This document shows, in pieces, positions 50,728 through 61,455 of a DNA stretch of 64,000 nt. The translations under genes were made by a program, and so were the position numbers. Source of the stretch: Panopea generosa (Eukaryota > Mollusca > Bivalvia > Adapedonta > Hiatellidae); the NCBI GenBank assembly GCA_029582155.1, contig CM055895.1:12856770-12920769 (forward strand), written 5' to 3'. A model generated the notes under the pieces. The model made no database searches. It was not told where the DNA came from and saw only the letters and a list, made by a program, of their open reading frames with translations. How positions within the stretch are numbered: the stretch's first letter is position 1; each line of letters opens with the position of its first letter.

Positions 50728-50802
50728 TGTAGATTTAGCTCAGATGGTTACGCGCCTGGCTATCCTGGGGTCGTGAGTTTGAATCACTGCCCTACATGTG
50801 AT
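50728..50802 (+). repeat. SINE family B head fragment, copy 9
   Basis: TTTAGCTCAGATGGTTACGC (box A) and GGTCGTGAGTTTGAATCAC (box B), with a few bases lost between them. There is no SINE body after it. Confidence 0.65.
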
Positions 50803-51121
50803 GATAGATTACTTTTTTTTATTTACAAATTGTTATCATTATCATGTGCAGATATACTGATCCTTGCAATCATCAAAACAATATAAAACAATATGGTAGG
50901 AGATAATCATTGTACAAATCAGTAGTTTCGATAACATGGTCTAGTTTAAATACCACTCTGATTGAAAAAGTGCCAGTAGCGACCTTGAGAATTACAGTAA
51001 ACAAAAACATTAATTTTTTATTATCTGTCTAGATAAAATAAACTACTCCACAAAAATGACAAATTTTAATTTCATGATCATAACAACTTAAGAACTAGCT
51101 GTCAGATAATATTTAAAAGTC

Positions 51122-51235
51122 ACAGCCTGGTTTAGCTCAGTACTGTAGGTAGTGCATCAAATCTCCGCCTTGACACAGTCTCTGTGATGACTGATATATC
51201 ACATTGCATCTCATTGTCATGCTTTAGATATCAAA
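51122..51235 (+). repeat. SINE family B 5' half, copy 10
   Basis: CCTGGTTTAGCTCAGTACTG, then a head with a large deletion, then GTCTCTGTGATGACTGATAT and ATTGCATCTCATTGTCAT. The rest of the body is absent. Confidence 0.65.
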
Positions 51236-51315
51236 TTGAGTAGGTTTTTTTTTGTACAAATGGATGCGAAAATGAAAAATGTCCAATTTCACCATAATAC
51301 ATTCCTATGTTATTT

Positions 51316-51598
51316 GCCGGGTCTGATTAGCTCAGTTGGTTATGCGTCTGACTATCAATCCAGGGGTCGTGAATTCGAATCCCCGCCCAGCAACAGTCTC
51401 CGTAATGATTGATATATGACATTGTGTCTCATTATCATTTGTCTCTCACCGCTGATTCAAGTGGGAAAGTTATCAGTTACTTGTGGAGATGGGTTGTGCT
51501 CGAGTACTGGTTAATCCCAGGAAACAGTGGTTAGGTTAACTGATCGTCTGTTAGCCCTTGATGGCATAAAAATGATGCTAAATATTCAATCAATCAAT
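51316..51598 (+). repeat. tRNA-derived SINE, family B, copy 11 (well preserved)
   Basis: CTGATTAGCTCAGTTGGTTA, GGTCGTGAATTCGAATCCCC, full body with GTGGGAAAGTTATCAGTTAC, TCGAGTACTGGTTAATCCCA, and tail AATATTCAATCAATCAATC. It is among the cleanest copies and can serve as a family reference. Confidence 0.9.
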
Positions 51599-51599
51599 C

Positions 51600-52280
51600 T
51601 TATGTAAAAGTAGAAGTCTGTCATCTTACAAAGGCCCTCTATACATCTGAGTCCCTTGATTTGTACAAGTTTCAATCCCATGCTGATGTATGGATACATT
51701 TTATCATATATGAACAAATGATCAGTTCTTGAGAAGAAAAATTTTGAAATTTCATAATTTCAATCCTTTAAGGGTCCTTTTTGGCCCTGTATGGAAATTC
51801 TTACTTGCTATTACTGGAATAATTGCTTCAATTATGAACAAATTTGAATGAATGGTTGTTAAGGATAATATTTTTGAACAAGAAATACCACAAGTGGTCT
51901 AAGCAAGAAATAATGATTTGTATTTTATTATAAGTATTTTTGAATATCAAGTGTTATGGACTAAAGTTACAGACTAGACACCAACTCTTCATATTTTTAC
52001 CTTAAACTTCTGAAATGCACAATTTTTGGTAATGACAAAAATGATTGTAATTTTATGTGTTTATAGTCTATTCTAAAATCATTCCTATAGACCTCTTAGT
52101 GACCGTAAATTTATTTATTAATAATGGTGGTCAATTTGAATTTTAGATAAAAAAAATCTAATGTAAATAGTCTCACAAACATGACAAGCCCAGGGGCGGA
52201 TCCAGAGTTTCAGTTTAGAGAGGGGTAACTTAGGCAGTGCAACATGAAATCTGAACAGGCATACATGTTTTTCAATAGAA
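51600..52280. other. Intergenic or intronic sequence, possible repeat fragment
   Basis: GTTCTTGAGAAGAAAAATTT and TTTTTGGCCCTGTATGGAAA resemble phrases in the family N style repeats. No clear ends are seen. Confidence 0.35.
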
Positions 52281-52287
52281 ATATAGT

Positions 52288-52518
52288 ATGATTGATTGAA
52301 TATTTAAAGCCATTTTAATGCCATTGAGGACTAATAACTCTATCAGTAAACCTAACCACTATTTCCTGAAATCCTGAAAGGTTAACCAGTACTCAAGCAC
52401 ACCTCATTTCCGCAAGTAACTGATAACTTTCCCACTTGAATCAGCAGTGAGAGTTGAAAGCTAATGAGACACAATGTTGTATATCAATCATCATGGAGGC
52501 TGTTGCCAGGCTGCACCA
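52288..52518 (-). repeat. tRNA-derived SINE, family B, copy 12 (head truncated)
   Basis: ATGATTGATTGAATATTTAA at the left, GCCATTGAGGACTAATAACT, TTTCCCACTTGAATCAGCAG, ending GAGGCTGTTGCCAGGC. Confidence 0.8.
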
Positions 52519-52802
52519 ATTTTTTTAAAGAATAGATCCGCTGCTAACAGATACAATAGAATGACTGATGACAGACAACAGATGGTGAATAACGGATGAC
52601 AAACAATCCACCATGCCATAAGCACTTCATTGAACAATAATGCAAAAATGATATGAACATTAAACCTCACACTGAATCTTCCTAGCAAGTTTCAGGTAAA
52701 CCCAACCACATGTTTGAGGAGTTCTTTGGACAATATCTAGTGACAAACAGAAAGCACAAACACAATATGTCTCACAGTGAGGAGTGGGAGTGTGTGTGGG
52801 AT

Positions 52803-52821
52803 GGGGGGGGGGGGGGGGGGG
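52803..52821. repeat. Poly-G tract, 19 bases
   Basis: Uninterrupted G run at 52803-52821 beside a G/T-rich AGTGGGAGTGTGTGTGGG. The length may be unreliable in the assembly. Confidence 0.9.
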
Positions 52822-52884
52822 TCATTTAATAGCTTTAAGCTTTACAGGTCGAGGAAGTCTTGACAGAATGAATAAGAGTCACTT

Positions 52885-53625
52885 TCATCAATTGTTCAGT
52901 TATATCATGACAGTGTCTACTTGAGACAGTATTCTGAGCTCTGCCACACTTGAGTATCATGCTGCAGATGATAATATGATATCCCACCCAGTCTCATTAT
53001 ACAGACACTAGGCCGACCAGACCTATATAAAGTCTCACTACACAGTTGAATTTTGTTCCTTGTTCTATATAAAATAAGGTCTAGGATTTCAACATAGAAT
53101 TTTTTTTAAAGTGTTTTTTTTTTTTTCATAGCAGGAATGTATACCCACATAAAAATGAACAATAACTGGTAGGTTGTCCACGTTGGTTTTTTTTAAACAG
53201 GGTGCAGTGACACCCTGAGCTTTTTTTGAATAAAGAAGTCCTCAAATGCTCATAAATACATGCATATGTTGAAATCCTATAAAAGTCACTTTTTTAACAT
53301 CAGTGAGGTCTTATTGCAGTATATGCTTTGCCAACTTTTGCCTTACTCATCTGCAGCAAGAAATCCCAACTGCTAAGAACCATCTTGATAACATTGCATA
53401 ACCAAAGTACATAGGCCTTTTTATTTAAGTGTAAGAATCTTGCTACTGTGGCAAAAAAGGGGCGTAACTGTGTAGTGAGATGTACAACTATCCAGTAAAT
53501 GCCAATCTCCAAGTGAGAAAGCTTTTAGTATCATTATTGATATTTTTGGTATGACCCGAAGGAAGAATGTACCCATGACTTTCCATATGCAAGGCAGATG
53601 CTTTACCACCTGACCACACTGTGGT
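52885..53625 (-). repeat. tRNA-derived SINE, family C, copy 3, split by an insertion
   Basis: Body at 52885-53030 (TGACAGTGTCTACTTGAGAC; CTTGAGTATCATGCTGCAGA) resumes at about 53490 with AATGCC.ATCTCCAAGTGAG, AAGCTTTTAGTATCATT and the head (GGCAGATGCTTTACCACCTG at 53583). The intact copy at 53690 is continuous across this point. Confidence 0.8.
53033..53480. mobile_element. MITE family R inside SINE C
   Basis: A 448-bp insert with 15-bp terminal inverted repeats, TCTCACTACACAGTT at 53033-53047 and AACTGTGTAGTGAGA at 53466-53480. No coding sequence for a transposase is seen inside, and no other copy is in the window. Confidence 0.75.
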
Positions 53626-53688
53626 CCCTTCCACAAGTAACTGGCAAACTTTCTCACATAAAGTTTTTGAGCCAAGTGGGACTAATGT
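53626..53688 (-). repeat. SINE family A central fragment
   Basis: CCTTCCACAAGTAACTGGCA, AACTTTCTCACATAAAG and AGCCAAGTGGGACT match family A without head or tail. It is squeezed between two SINE C copies. Confidence 0.7.
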
Positions 53689-53689
53689 T

Positions 53690-54008
53690 ACAATGATGTT
53701 GTTGTATGGTGTTTAGTGTTGCTTTCAACAATTTTTCAGTCATATCCCGACGGTGTCTACTTGAGACAGTATTCTAAGCGCTGTCACACTGGAGTATCAT
53801 GCCGCAGACACATGGTATGATACCCCACCCAGTCACATTATACTGACACCGGGTCGTCCAGACCTAGAACTCTCCTCTTAATGCTGAGCGTCAAGCGTCG
53901 AGCTTCTAGTACCATTTTTAAAGTCTTTTGTATGACCCGGCTGGGGATTGAACCCACGACCTTCCGCAGATGAGGCGGACGCTCTAACACTAGACCACGC
54001 CCCGGTCT
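53690..54008 (-). repeat. tRNA-derived SINE, family C, copy 4 (full)
   Basis: The minus strand reads head GGTCTAGTGTTAGAGCGTCC (box A) and AGGTCGTGGGTTCAATCCCC (box B), then CGGGTCATACAAAAGAC, ACTAGAAGCTCGACGC, GGTCTGGACGACCCGGTGTC, CATACCATGTGTCTGCGGCA and tail GTCTCAAGTAGACACCGTCG. It is the reference copy for the family here. Confidence 0.88.
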
Positions 54009-54164
54009 ATGTTACAATGAACCTCAGCAGTTGTTGGTTACTTAAGTGATCTTGAAACTAACAGTTACTAAAGGTACGCTAATCTAAGACCACTCAAAAC
54101 TTTTAAAAATATATTGTAAAGTTGTGATACTTCAAAGTAATTAATTACAAGTTAAAGCAATTAC

Positions 54165-54176
54165 CTGCACTGACAT
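54165..54176 (-). CDS. Candidate first coding exon of the SLC15A4-like gene (M-S-V-Q)
   Basis: On the minus strand ATGTCAGTGCAG is followed at once by a GTAATT donor (54164-54159). It ends at a codon boundary, which is exactly the phase needed by the acceptor at 45489. The product would start MSVQ-TDSDGSG. An ATG plus donor in the right phase within 10 kb can occur by chance, and no 5' UTR or promoter evidence supports it. Confidence 0.25.
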
Positions 54177-54779
54177 TACGTATCCTAATGTTTTAATTAA
54201 TTCAAAATAACAACACAAATAAATGTGACACCCTACAAGTTAACAGGCCACTCTGAGTCACTGCAGTAATGTTCCAATAAAACAACACCATTAAATACCA
54301 CCTGATGCCAATAAAACTTTTTACATATATATGTATAAATCACCTTTGGGCCATATTGTTCATATTGTTTCACATTGTTGTTAGATAGTTCATATTTACG
54401 TAGTGATATTATTCTACTATCTGTATCTAAATATCACATGCATGGAAGTGCAAGTCACCTCGTGATACAGGGACTTGTGTCACTGTTTTAAATATATGTA
54501 AAAAAAAAAACACCTCAAAACATTGTTATTTTATTTGTACAACATTACCGTACACCAAAAATTCTACCAGTAATTTCACATTTGCAGCATGCAGACATAT
54601 GATTTCAGAAACAGAGTTTCGCGAATAATTATCAAAACTGTCCTTTATCCCTTGGCGACAGCATTAATAGGAGGGGCATTCAATATATTCTGTCACTGGT
54701 CTTCAGATATTTAAGAATTTCACAGGAACGGGATTTTTTTCAGGCCAACCTTTTAAAGTATTCCCCCTGCACAGATACA

Positions 54780-56270
54780 CACTTATGAAGTCTTGCTGAC
54801 CACGACCTAAATGCTGCGAAGTAGTCTCCCTTGGAATACTGTTCAGACACTGAAAAATTGCAGACCCACAGATCCTGTGAGCATTTTTTTAGCATGGGAA
54901 ACAGGAAAAAGTCACATGGGCTTATGTCAGGGGAATAAGTGGGGTACGGGATTTCAACCTGAAGAACCTTTTATTGTTCTTAGAAAGATTGTACACTTTT
55001 ACTTTTGTGGGCAGAAACATTGCCAATTAAATAAACTGTATGTCTCCCAAACCTTTACTTGGGTGTTTATTTTGATAAAACCTTTTGACAGATTTAAGTA
55101 CTATATCTTTGTAAAACTTGCCTGTAGTTGTTCTATCCTCTTTGCAAGGATTTTGTACAACAAGACCACTAGAATTGAAGGAAATGGCATATAAAACCTT
55201 CTTGGTGCTTCTTGTCTTTGCTATGACCCACCTAGCCTGATTTTTACCAAGCCATTGTTTGTTATGTTGCACCACTCAGGCTCAAAATAATAAAAAAAAC
55301 AAGTTTCATCCCCAGTAAGTCCTAAGATTACAATTTTTATATTTTTTCAGAAGTGTTTTTAGCACAATCTAAATGCTTGCTGGTCTTTTGGTCAGGACAG
55401 GTGTCAGCAAGTTGGGGGATCCATCTAGCACAAAGCTTCTTTAATTTCAAACAGTTAGTCAGAATATGATGTACGGTGCCTTCTGAAATGCCTTGACTAG
55501 GAGCTATCTGGGAAACAGTATACCGTCCATCTTCTTCTGCCATAGCTCTAACAGCACCAATGTTTTCCTTTGTTGCTGCAACAACAGGCCTACCTGAGCA
55601 GTTATCTTCTTGCAGGCTATGCTGACTCTCCTTTCATTTCTTAACCCAATAAAAAACTGTTCTTAAAGGGAGTATATCAGGAAAAAATGCTATAAATGTC
55701 TTGAAAAATAAGATTATTTTTAAAATAGATAAAAAACATCTCATTATCATTTAGACATAGAATCCAAACGGTATCCAACAAAATGTGAAATAATCGATAT
55801 TCAAACTAGAGTACAAAACTTGAAATGAAATCCCTATTCTAAATATAGGCAACATACCTTCACATTGACATTTGGTCTCTTTCTAAGATGAAATAAGTTT
55901 TACTACATGTAAACATGTATAACGGATCATACTGAATCAAAATGTAATCATGTGACTCATTTATTACGTCACAAACTATATTATGATTTTAAGTGGGAAA
56001 TCTATTTTAATCTAACCTAGGCATGTAGCCCAATTTAGGAAATCCCTTTTCAATATATTATTTTTGCATATTTAAATAGATATCCTTTTGGCATGATATA
56101 TTAGAAAACAAATATTTTAGCCAATTTTAAAATATTGAAAAATCCTGATAAATTCCCTTTAATGTTACAGTAGAACTAGCATGTATACACCACAATTCAG
56201 AATAAATCTCTTTTGGTGATAACTGCAAAGAAACTCGGGCTTTAATGTAAGCCCTTATTACTATTTTTCT
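54780..56270 (-). pseudogene. Mariner-like transposase pseudogene
   Basis: The minus strand shows an N-terminal helix-turn-helix (SLQLSPKEIYSEL, near 56190-56230), interrupted by the family G insert, then FYWVKK and SGRPVVAATKENIGAVRAMA, then a second HTH (TVSQIAPSQGISEGTVHHIL). The catalytic part keeps LTGDET with YYFEPEW (first Asp, near 55315) and YSPDISPCDFFLFP (third Asp, near 54930). The second Asp, expected in HDNAxxH, reads GNVSAH, so it is lost. Several in-frame stops and at least one frameshift add to this. It cannot be active. Confidence 0.9.
55677..56158 (-). mobile_element. Family G element, intact copy inserted in the mariner transposase
   Basis: Exactly flanked by TTAA (55673-55676 and 56159-56162), with termini AGGGAGTATATCAGGA and TCCTGATAAATTCCCT. 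It is 482 bp and non-coding. It splits the transposase frame within the first helix-turn-helix. This is the reference copy for family G in the window. Confidence 0.88.
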
Positions 56271-56636
56271 TCAGGTTTCATAATGACATTGAAATGTAGT
56301 CACTGTACACGAGTGTGCATAATTTAACAATAAATATCTTGATCAATTATAATCGTATTTAAACTCGGTTAATTCGCAGGTGTATAACATAAACTACACC
56401 AAACAATTGCACAAGTTTTTCATATTCTTACACAACATTGTTTCAATGGAAGACCATTAGTGACAGAATTTATTGAAATGCCCCTCGTATCATTTCATCC
56501 ACTGTAATAAATCATCAGGAGTTGCATAATACCAGAATAACTCATTTATAGTGTATCATGCCTCTAGGATAAAGTGACAAATGTAAGCATTATAACATTA
56601 GAACCCATACTCCTTTTTTCAAATGGCCCTCGGTTT

Positions 56637-56884
56637 AGGCAATTATAAATTAATTGAATGATTATCATCCAAATTTTTCTTAAAAACAGGGATGGAGGAT
56701 TTTATTTTATATTTCTTTTTTTTGTTCCTTTTTTTTTTATTTTTGATGGTTTTTTTAATATTTTTTTTTTTTTAATTTTTTTTTTAATCTTTTTTTTTAT
56801 ATGAAAATTAAAAGGTTCAGGGCAGCATGAAAATAAGGTGGCAGGCAGAGATGAAAATCTAGCTATCAGTTTATTATGGCCTTA
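56637..56884. mobile_element. MITE family J, copy 3, with expanded T-rich core
   Basis: AATTATAAATTAATTG.ATGATTATCATCC at the left and GATGAAAATCTAGCTATCAG..TTATTATGGCC at the right. The centre has expanded into long T runs (56707-56805). Confidence 0.75.
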
Positions 56885-56889
56885 GCAAC

Positions 56890-57118
56890 ATTTTCATCAC
56901 ATTTCAGATTATGTATGAAATATTCAGGTTTCATGATAAGGAGGAAAACCTCAGAATGGATCTGTGTAGAACCACTGTCATTCCACAAGTTACTGGCAGA
57001 CTTTCTCACATAAAGATTTTGAACCAAGCGGGACTCAAACCAACAACCTCAGCAGTAAGAGGTAAGTGATCCTGAGAAAGTGCCAGAGACTAGCTACTTG
57101 GCCACGGAGGACCCTTCA
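56890..57118 (-). repeat. tRNA-derived SINE, family A, copy 4
   Basis: Tail TTTCATCACATTTCAGATTA and ATATTCAGGTTTCATGATAA at the left, CCACAAGTTACTGGCAGACT in the body, head at the right (GGGACTCAAACCAACAACCT; TACTTGGCCACGGAGGACCC). Confidence 0.82.
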
Positions 57119-57177
57119 GGGAATCTGTTTTCATAATCTGTATTCAGTCAAACTTACCTATTTTTTCATGTCAGTTT

Positions 57178-57690
57178 CCACCGTGTCCAAATGTTTCCAG
57201 AGGAGGCGGTGGAGGTAACGTTAGATGACGGTGGGGTAATGTTGAATGGCGGTGGGAATCGCGATCAGCGGTAAGAAAACTATCTTTTTTAACTATTGTT
57301 GAAAATTTTTTAAAAATCTGAGTCAAGCAAGATGATGTTGTATCATTTTTGATCACTCAGCAGCAACTGAATCTGTGCAGACTGCAGACGTTTTCTTGAT
57401 CATTCGGGAAATACAAGGAATTTTCTGTGTAAACATTGGCACGAGTGTTTTAAAAGTGCAAAAACTGTCTTGTTACCGAACATAATTTGATATATCATAT
57501 TCTTTTATAAGCAACACCCTCCACAACATTATATTTTTACCTCATTCGGTCTTTTACTGGTGTAAAATTGATTTAGTGACGGCTTTATGGTGAAAAATTA
57601 GTGTAACGATGGAGGAGCTGGTGGAGCTGTTTGAAAGTTGCATAACGCTGGAGAATGGTGGACTTACTAAAAAGCACTTTTTCTAAGGTT
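57178..57690. repeat. Outer left arm of the foldback element
   Basis: It contains GATCAGCGGTAAGAAAACTA, TTTCTTGATCATTCGGGAAA and ACATTGGCACGAGTGTTTTA, each present in reverse complement in the right arm. A minus-strand frame (57356-57171) reads outward and has a counterpart on the other arm. Confidence 0.88.
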
Positions 57691-58240
57691 TCCCATGCAA
57701 GCGGTCAATGTTTCGTTGTTACTATGTTGTAAATGTATTTCAAAAATGTTACTATGGTGTATGTATGTGTATGTATGTACTGTAAAGAAAATCAAACTGA
57801 TAATTGCCATTATGAGCTGTATAAAAGACGTACAGATTTTAATAAGTATGAAATAATGCACAACTAACACTCTAAGCATAGTTAACTGTAATCAGTTACC
57901 CACGAGGATTTTGACGTGAGTTAGTGCCAGTCATTACCCTTTATAAGTTTGTCTTCTTTATATTGGACTCGCCATGAACTGTCCTACAAAAAAGTATTGT
58001 ATATAAGACATTCGCCGTGTGAACATTTGCGGTATCGCACTCTTTAACCAGATTTATAAGCTTATTCCAATTTTAATGAAACTGATTGATAATGTCAATG
58101 TATATAATTTCCTATACAGATAGCACCATTAGCACTCGAGTTTCATTCCTCAATTAATCAAAAGTGTCAAAACTGGCGACGTACACTCAGTAATAAAGAC
58201 ATTTTTGATCCAGTCGTGGTTACATATCGCTGCATTTCAA

Positions 58241-58480
58241 TAACTGGCAATGTTTTTGAGTATTTAACTGCCAAATGTATAAATAACTGTCAGTGTATTA
58301 GTGCATTTAACTGCAAAATTTATAAATAACTGGCGATGTTTTTGTGTGTTTTACTGTCAAATGTATAAATAACTGGCGATGTTTTTGTGTATTTAACTGC
58401 CAAATGTACAAATTACTGGCAATGTTTTTGTGAATTGAACTGCCAAATGTATAAGAAACTGTCAATGTATTGATTTTAAA
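58241..58480. repeat. 43-bp tandem repeat inside the foldback element
   Basis: Unit TAACTGGCGATGTTTTTGTG, TATTTAACTGCCAAATGTAT. Starts at 58241, 58284, 58327, 58370, 58413 and 58456, all 43 bp apart. It has no counterpart on the right half, so it arose or was lost after the arms formed. Confidence 0.9.
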
Positions 58481-58848
58481 TGCATAATATATAGTTCAAC
58501 CATTATAGCATATTGTGGAACAATATATTATCAACACAGAACATTTTTTTTTAATATATTAGAATTTGAAATATACCGCGACAGTTGAACATGTGACGTA
58601 CATAATTATCAATGTAGTCAATTGGTTAATACGGTTAGGCTAAATTGTATCCGAAGAAAAGATACAGGATTGTACCATGGTACAAGTAAGTGCGTAACGG
58701 AATGCTTGGACCTTTATCACACTTCGCCTTAAAGTATACATGTACATGTATATTATATTTTCAGATGAGGCCAAAATTTCCATGTCTACACATAAATCAA
58801 TTTGTACTCCTATGAAAATAGTAACCTCCTATCATTGAGATACTAAGG

Positions 58849-59060
58849 TGGCTTAGTTCTGCCACCAGTTATCCACTTACCTAATGCGATATGTTTCTAG
58901 TTAACCACTTAATTTTCGTGAAAATTATCTAGTTATCTAGTTAACTAACACGATAAGTTTCTAATTACGATAAATAACATAATTAAAATAAATCACTGTT
59001 AGTGCCACTTACTGCCACCACTTATCTAGTTAATTATTACGAAAACTATCTAGTTAATGC
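58849..59060. repeat. Inner left arm of the foldback element
   Basis: GGCTTAGTTCTGCCACCAGT, TATCCACTTACCTAAT, AACACGATAAGTTTCTA and TTACTGCCACCACTTATCTA are found in reverse complement at 60770-61033. Shorter sub-repeats (CACGATAAGTTTCT, TATCTAGTTA) occur within the arm. Confidence 0.8.
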
Positions 59061-60769
59061 TGAGACCATATAGTTGATGTGTTGTCTAGTATATTTCTAA
59101 TGTTTTTAGTAAAATTAGCTTGTTTTACATTTCCATTAGCCGGCCTCTGTTGTTTTGGGATATAGCTTTTTATTGTTTTTCATTTCTTGTGGATTTTGTA
59201 ACATCTATGAAATGTTTTGTCCTACCAGAAACGGTTGAAGGCGGTAGTGACTGAAGATAAACACTTGTTGTAAAGTTCAGTCATTGTATTTCAATTTGTA
59301 TATTCAATAAACGTAATGATACAACATAAACATCCGTTTAGTAAATAACAGTATATACACTTTCATAAAATTACATAAGTGTAACAGGAAAAACACTTGT
59401 ACATCGTATGTCCACAGATATACACTATAGTAATATAGTACAGAGTTGTATAGTCACTGCTATTTAAATATTTGTCTGAAGTTGTTATTGTTCCTGTTTA
59501 AAGTTAAAATGATAAAAATGTTAGTTAGAAGTCCTGATTAAACATTAAGCACGTTCGCAGAATCCACGCGTCGCGCCTATCGGCCAAAACAGCTGCATTA
59601 CTTAAATACTACATTGTGAATGTTGAAATCCAAAAACTAAAGAATGCAACTAAGTTAATAAAGTTGTCATCACAGGTACGATAAGCGGATAGATTTTGCT
59701 AAACGAATTAACGTGTATAAATGTACCTGGCTGATAAAACAAGTACATTAAAACATGAATCTACATCAATAATAATTATTTTAAAATTTGAATAAAACGC
59801 TTTCCATATAAGTTCATTGTAAGATACACTTACAGATGTAACAATATTTGGGGATTTATACAGAATATTTTCGGTGCAGATTTTTCTACTTCTTTTGGTA
59901 ATGTAACACTTTTATTTTCGATGAATCAGGACTACCTTGGTAGTCTTCTGGTTATCCAATTACAGTGTAATATTCGTGAGAACGCAAGTTCGTATGTCAG
60001 GCTTTCCTTGTCCGGACTACTCCAACTTAGGTACTGTTCAGATTTTCATGAAACTTATTAAGGTATTGCCCTTTAAATTCGTTTAATGAACGAATATAAT
60101 TATTGTCAAGACTACTCCATAACATAATTTGAGACCTCTTAGTTGAAAATATCAGTTTAACGTCTAGTTGCACATACACAGAGAGGGCATCCTTGTCAAT
60201 AACCACATTTCTACCATAGTTTATAGTATATTTATTGTTAAACAATATATAGTTTATTGTGTAGTCTTTATTTATCAACCAGACTTTCTTATAGTGCTTT
60301 TGATTAAAAAAGCCTTGTCAGGCAGATAGTTTTAAATTGGCATTGGTCATTTACAGGACATGTGTCTGGTAGTTTGGTAAATAACAAATTACTAAATGGA
60401 GATTTTTTTCTTCAAAACTAATCAAACTTTCACAAGACATGTTTAACAATAAACAATTATATAAAATATATCCCAAAAACAACAGGTTCCGACTAATGGC
60501 AATGTAAACCAAGCTACTTTGGCTAAGAAAATTAAAAGATATACTAGACAACACATGTATATACATGTACTATAGTTGAACTTCCCTCATCCATGCCTAT
60601 TACTTTACAAACCAATCGTAACCACTCGAATAGAGACTGTTTAGCGATTTAATGAGTAAAAACCAAGTATTCCGAATATTAAATAACTGGTAACATGAAC
60701 ATTATCTAATTATTCAGTTAGCTAAGTAGATTTGTGGTGGCAATTGCAGAGCAGTAAATAGGCAACTTT
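59061..60769. other. Centre of the foldback element, no gene recognised
   Basis: AT-rich, with short open frames only (60027-60278, 60351-60566, neither with a known domain). No transposase, integrase or reverse transcriptase motif is seen. Confidence 0.45.
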
Positions 60770-61033
60770 TCGCGTTAATATATTTATCTTAACTGGAAAC
60801 TTATTGCGTTTATCTAGATAACAATTTTTTTCGCGATAGTTAACTAGATAAGACTAAAGTGGTGGCAGTAATGGGCACTTACATACATTTATTCTAGTAA
60901 AGATATTTATCTCAACGAGAAACTTATCGTGTTAATTTACTAGATAACTAGATATTTTTCGCAAAAATTATGTGGTTTACTAGGAACTTATCGTGTTAGG
61001 TAAGTGGATAACTGATGGCAGAACTATACCACC
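60770..61033. repeat. Inner right arm of the foldback element
   Basis: AACTTATCGTGTTAGGTAAG, TGGATAACTGATGGCAGAAC and GTGGTGGCAGTAATGGGCAC mirror the left inner arm. This arm is slightly longer because of an internal duplication of the AACTTATCGTGTTAA block. Confidence 0.8.
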
Positions 61034-61455
61034 ATACGATACACACCTTAATCATTTAATAAAATTAGTTATCATCGTTTTATAAAGCTAATGCTGGCTT
61101 GCAAGTTTTGAAACAATGAGTAAAACATCTTTAAAAATACAAAGTGGTCGTTACTATTATTTTATCACACAGATCCAAACGTTTTGTCATTGATGATATT
61201 AAGTCTTTCAACCATTTACTAAAATATTGCCCTTTTCCAAAACCACGAGTGATATTAAGTACTGTGGTATTTTAATGTCATGTACATACATTTCAGAAAA
61301 AAAGTTTAAGTGAAAATTAATGAAATTGTCAAGAGTGAAATAAAGTAATTTCAACGGTCAGTCTTGATTGTTCGATCTTAATGTCTAACTTATTTACTAC
61401 TAAAAATGGCTTTTATGGTTATATACCCAATATTGGATAGAAGAAAAACATAATA

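Larger units (their letters stand above)
54670..56487 (-). mobile_element. Tc1/mariner-type transposon, inactivated, with a nested insertion
   Basis: Terminal inverted repeats GGAGGGGCATTCAATATATT and its partner (56455-56487, read as CGAGGGGCATTTCAATAAAT), continuing CTGTCACT and GGTCTTC, flanked by TA on each side (54668-54669, 56488-56489). Removing the 486-bp family G insert at 55677-56158 plus one TTAA leaves about 1.33 kb, the usual mariner length. Confidence 0.92.

Noticed and set aside
54811-55194. 127-codon plus-strand frame
   Set aside because: It is antisense to the mariner transposase pseudogene, which explains the open frame.
57160-57175. ATGAAAAAATAG followed by GTAAGT on the minus strand as the first exon of the transporter
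   Set aside because: The third codon after ATG is a stop and the phase cannot join the acceptor at 45489.
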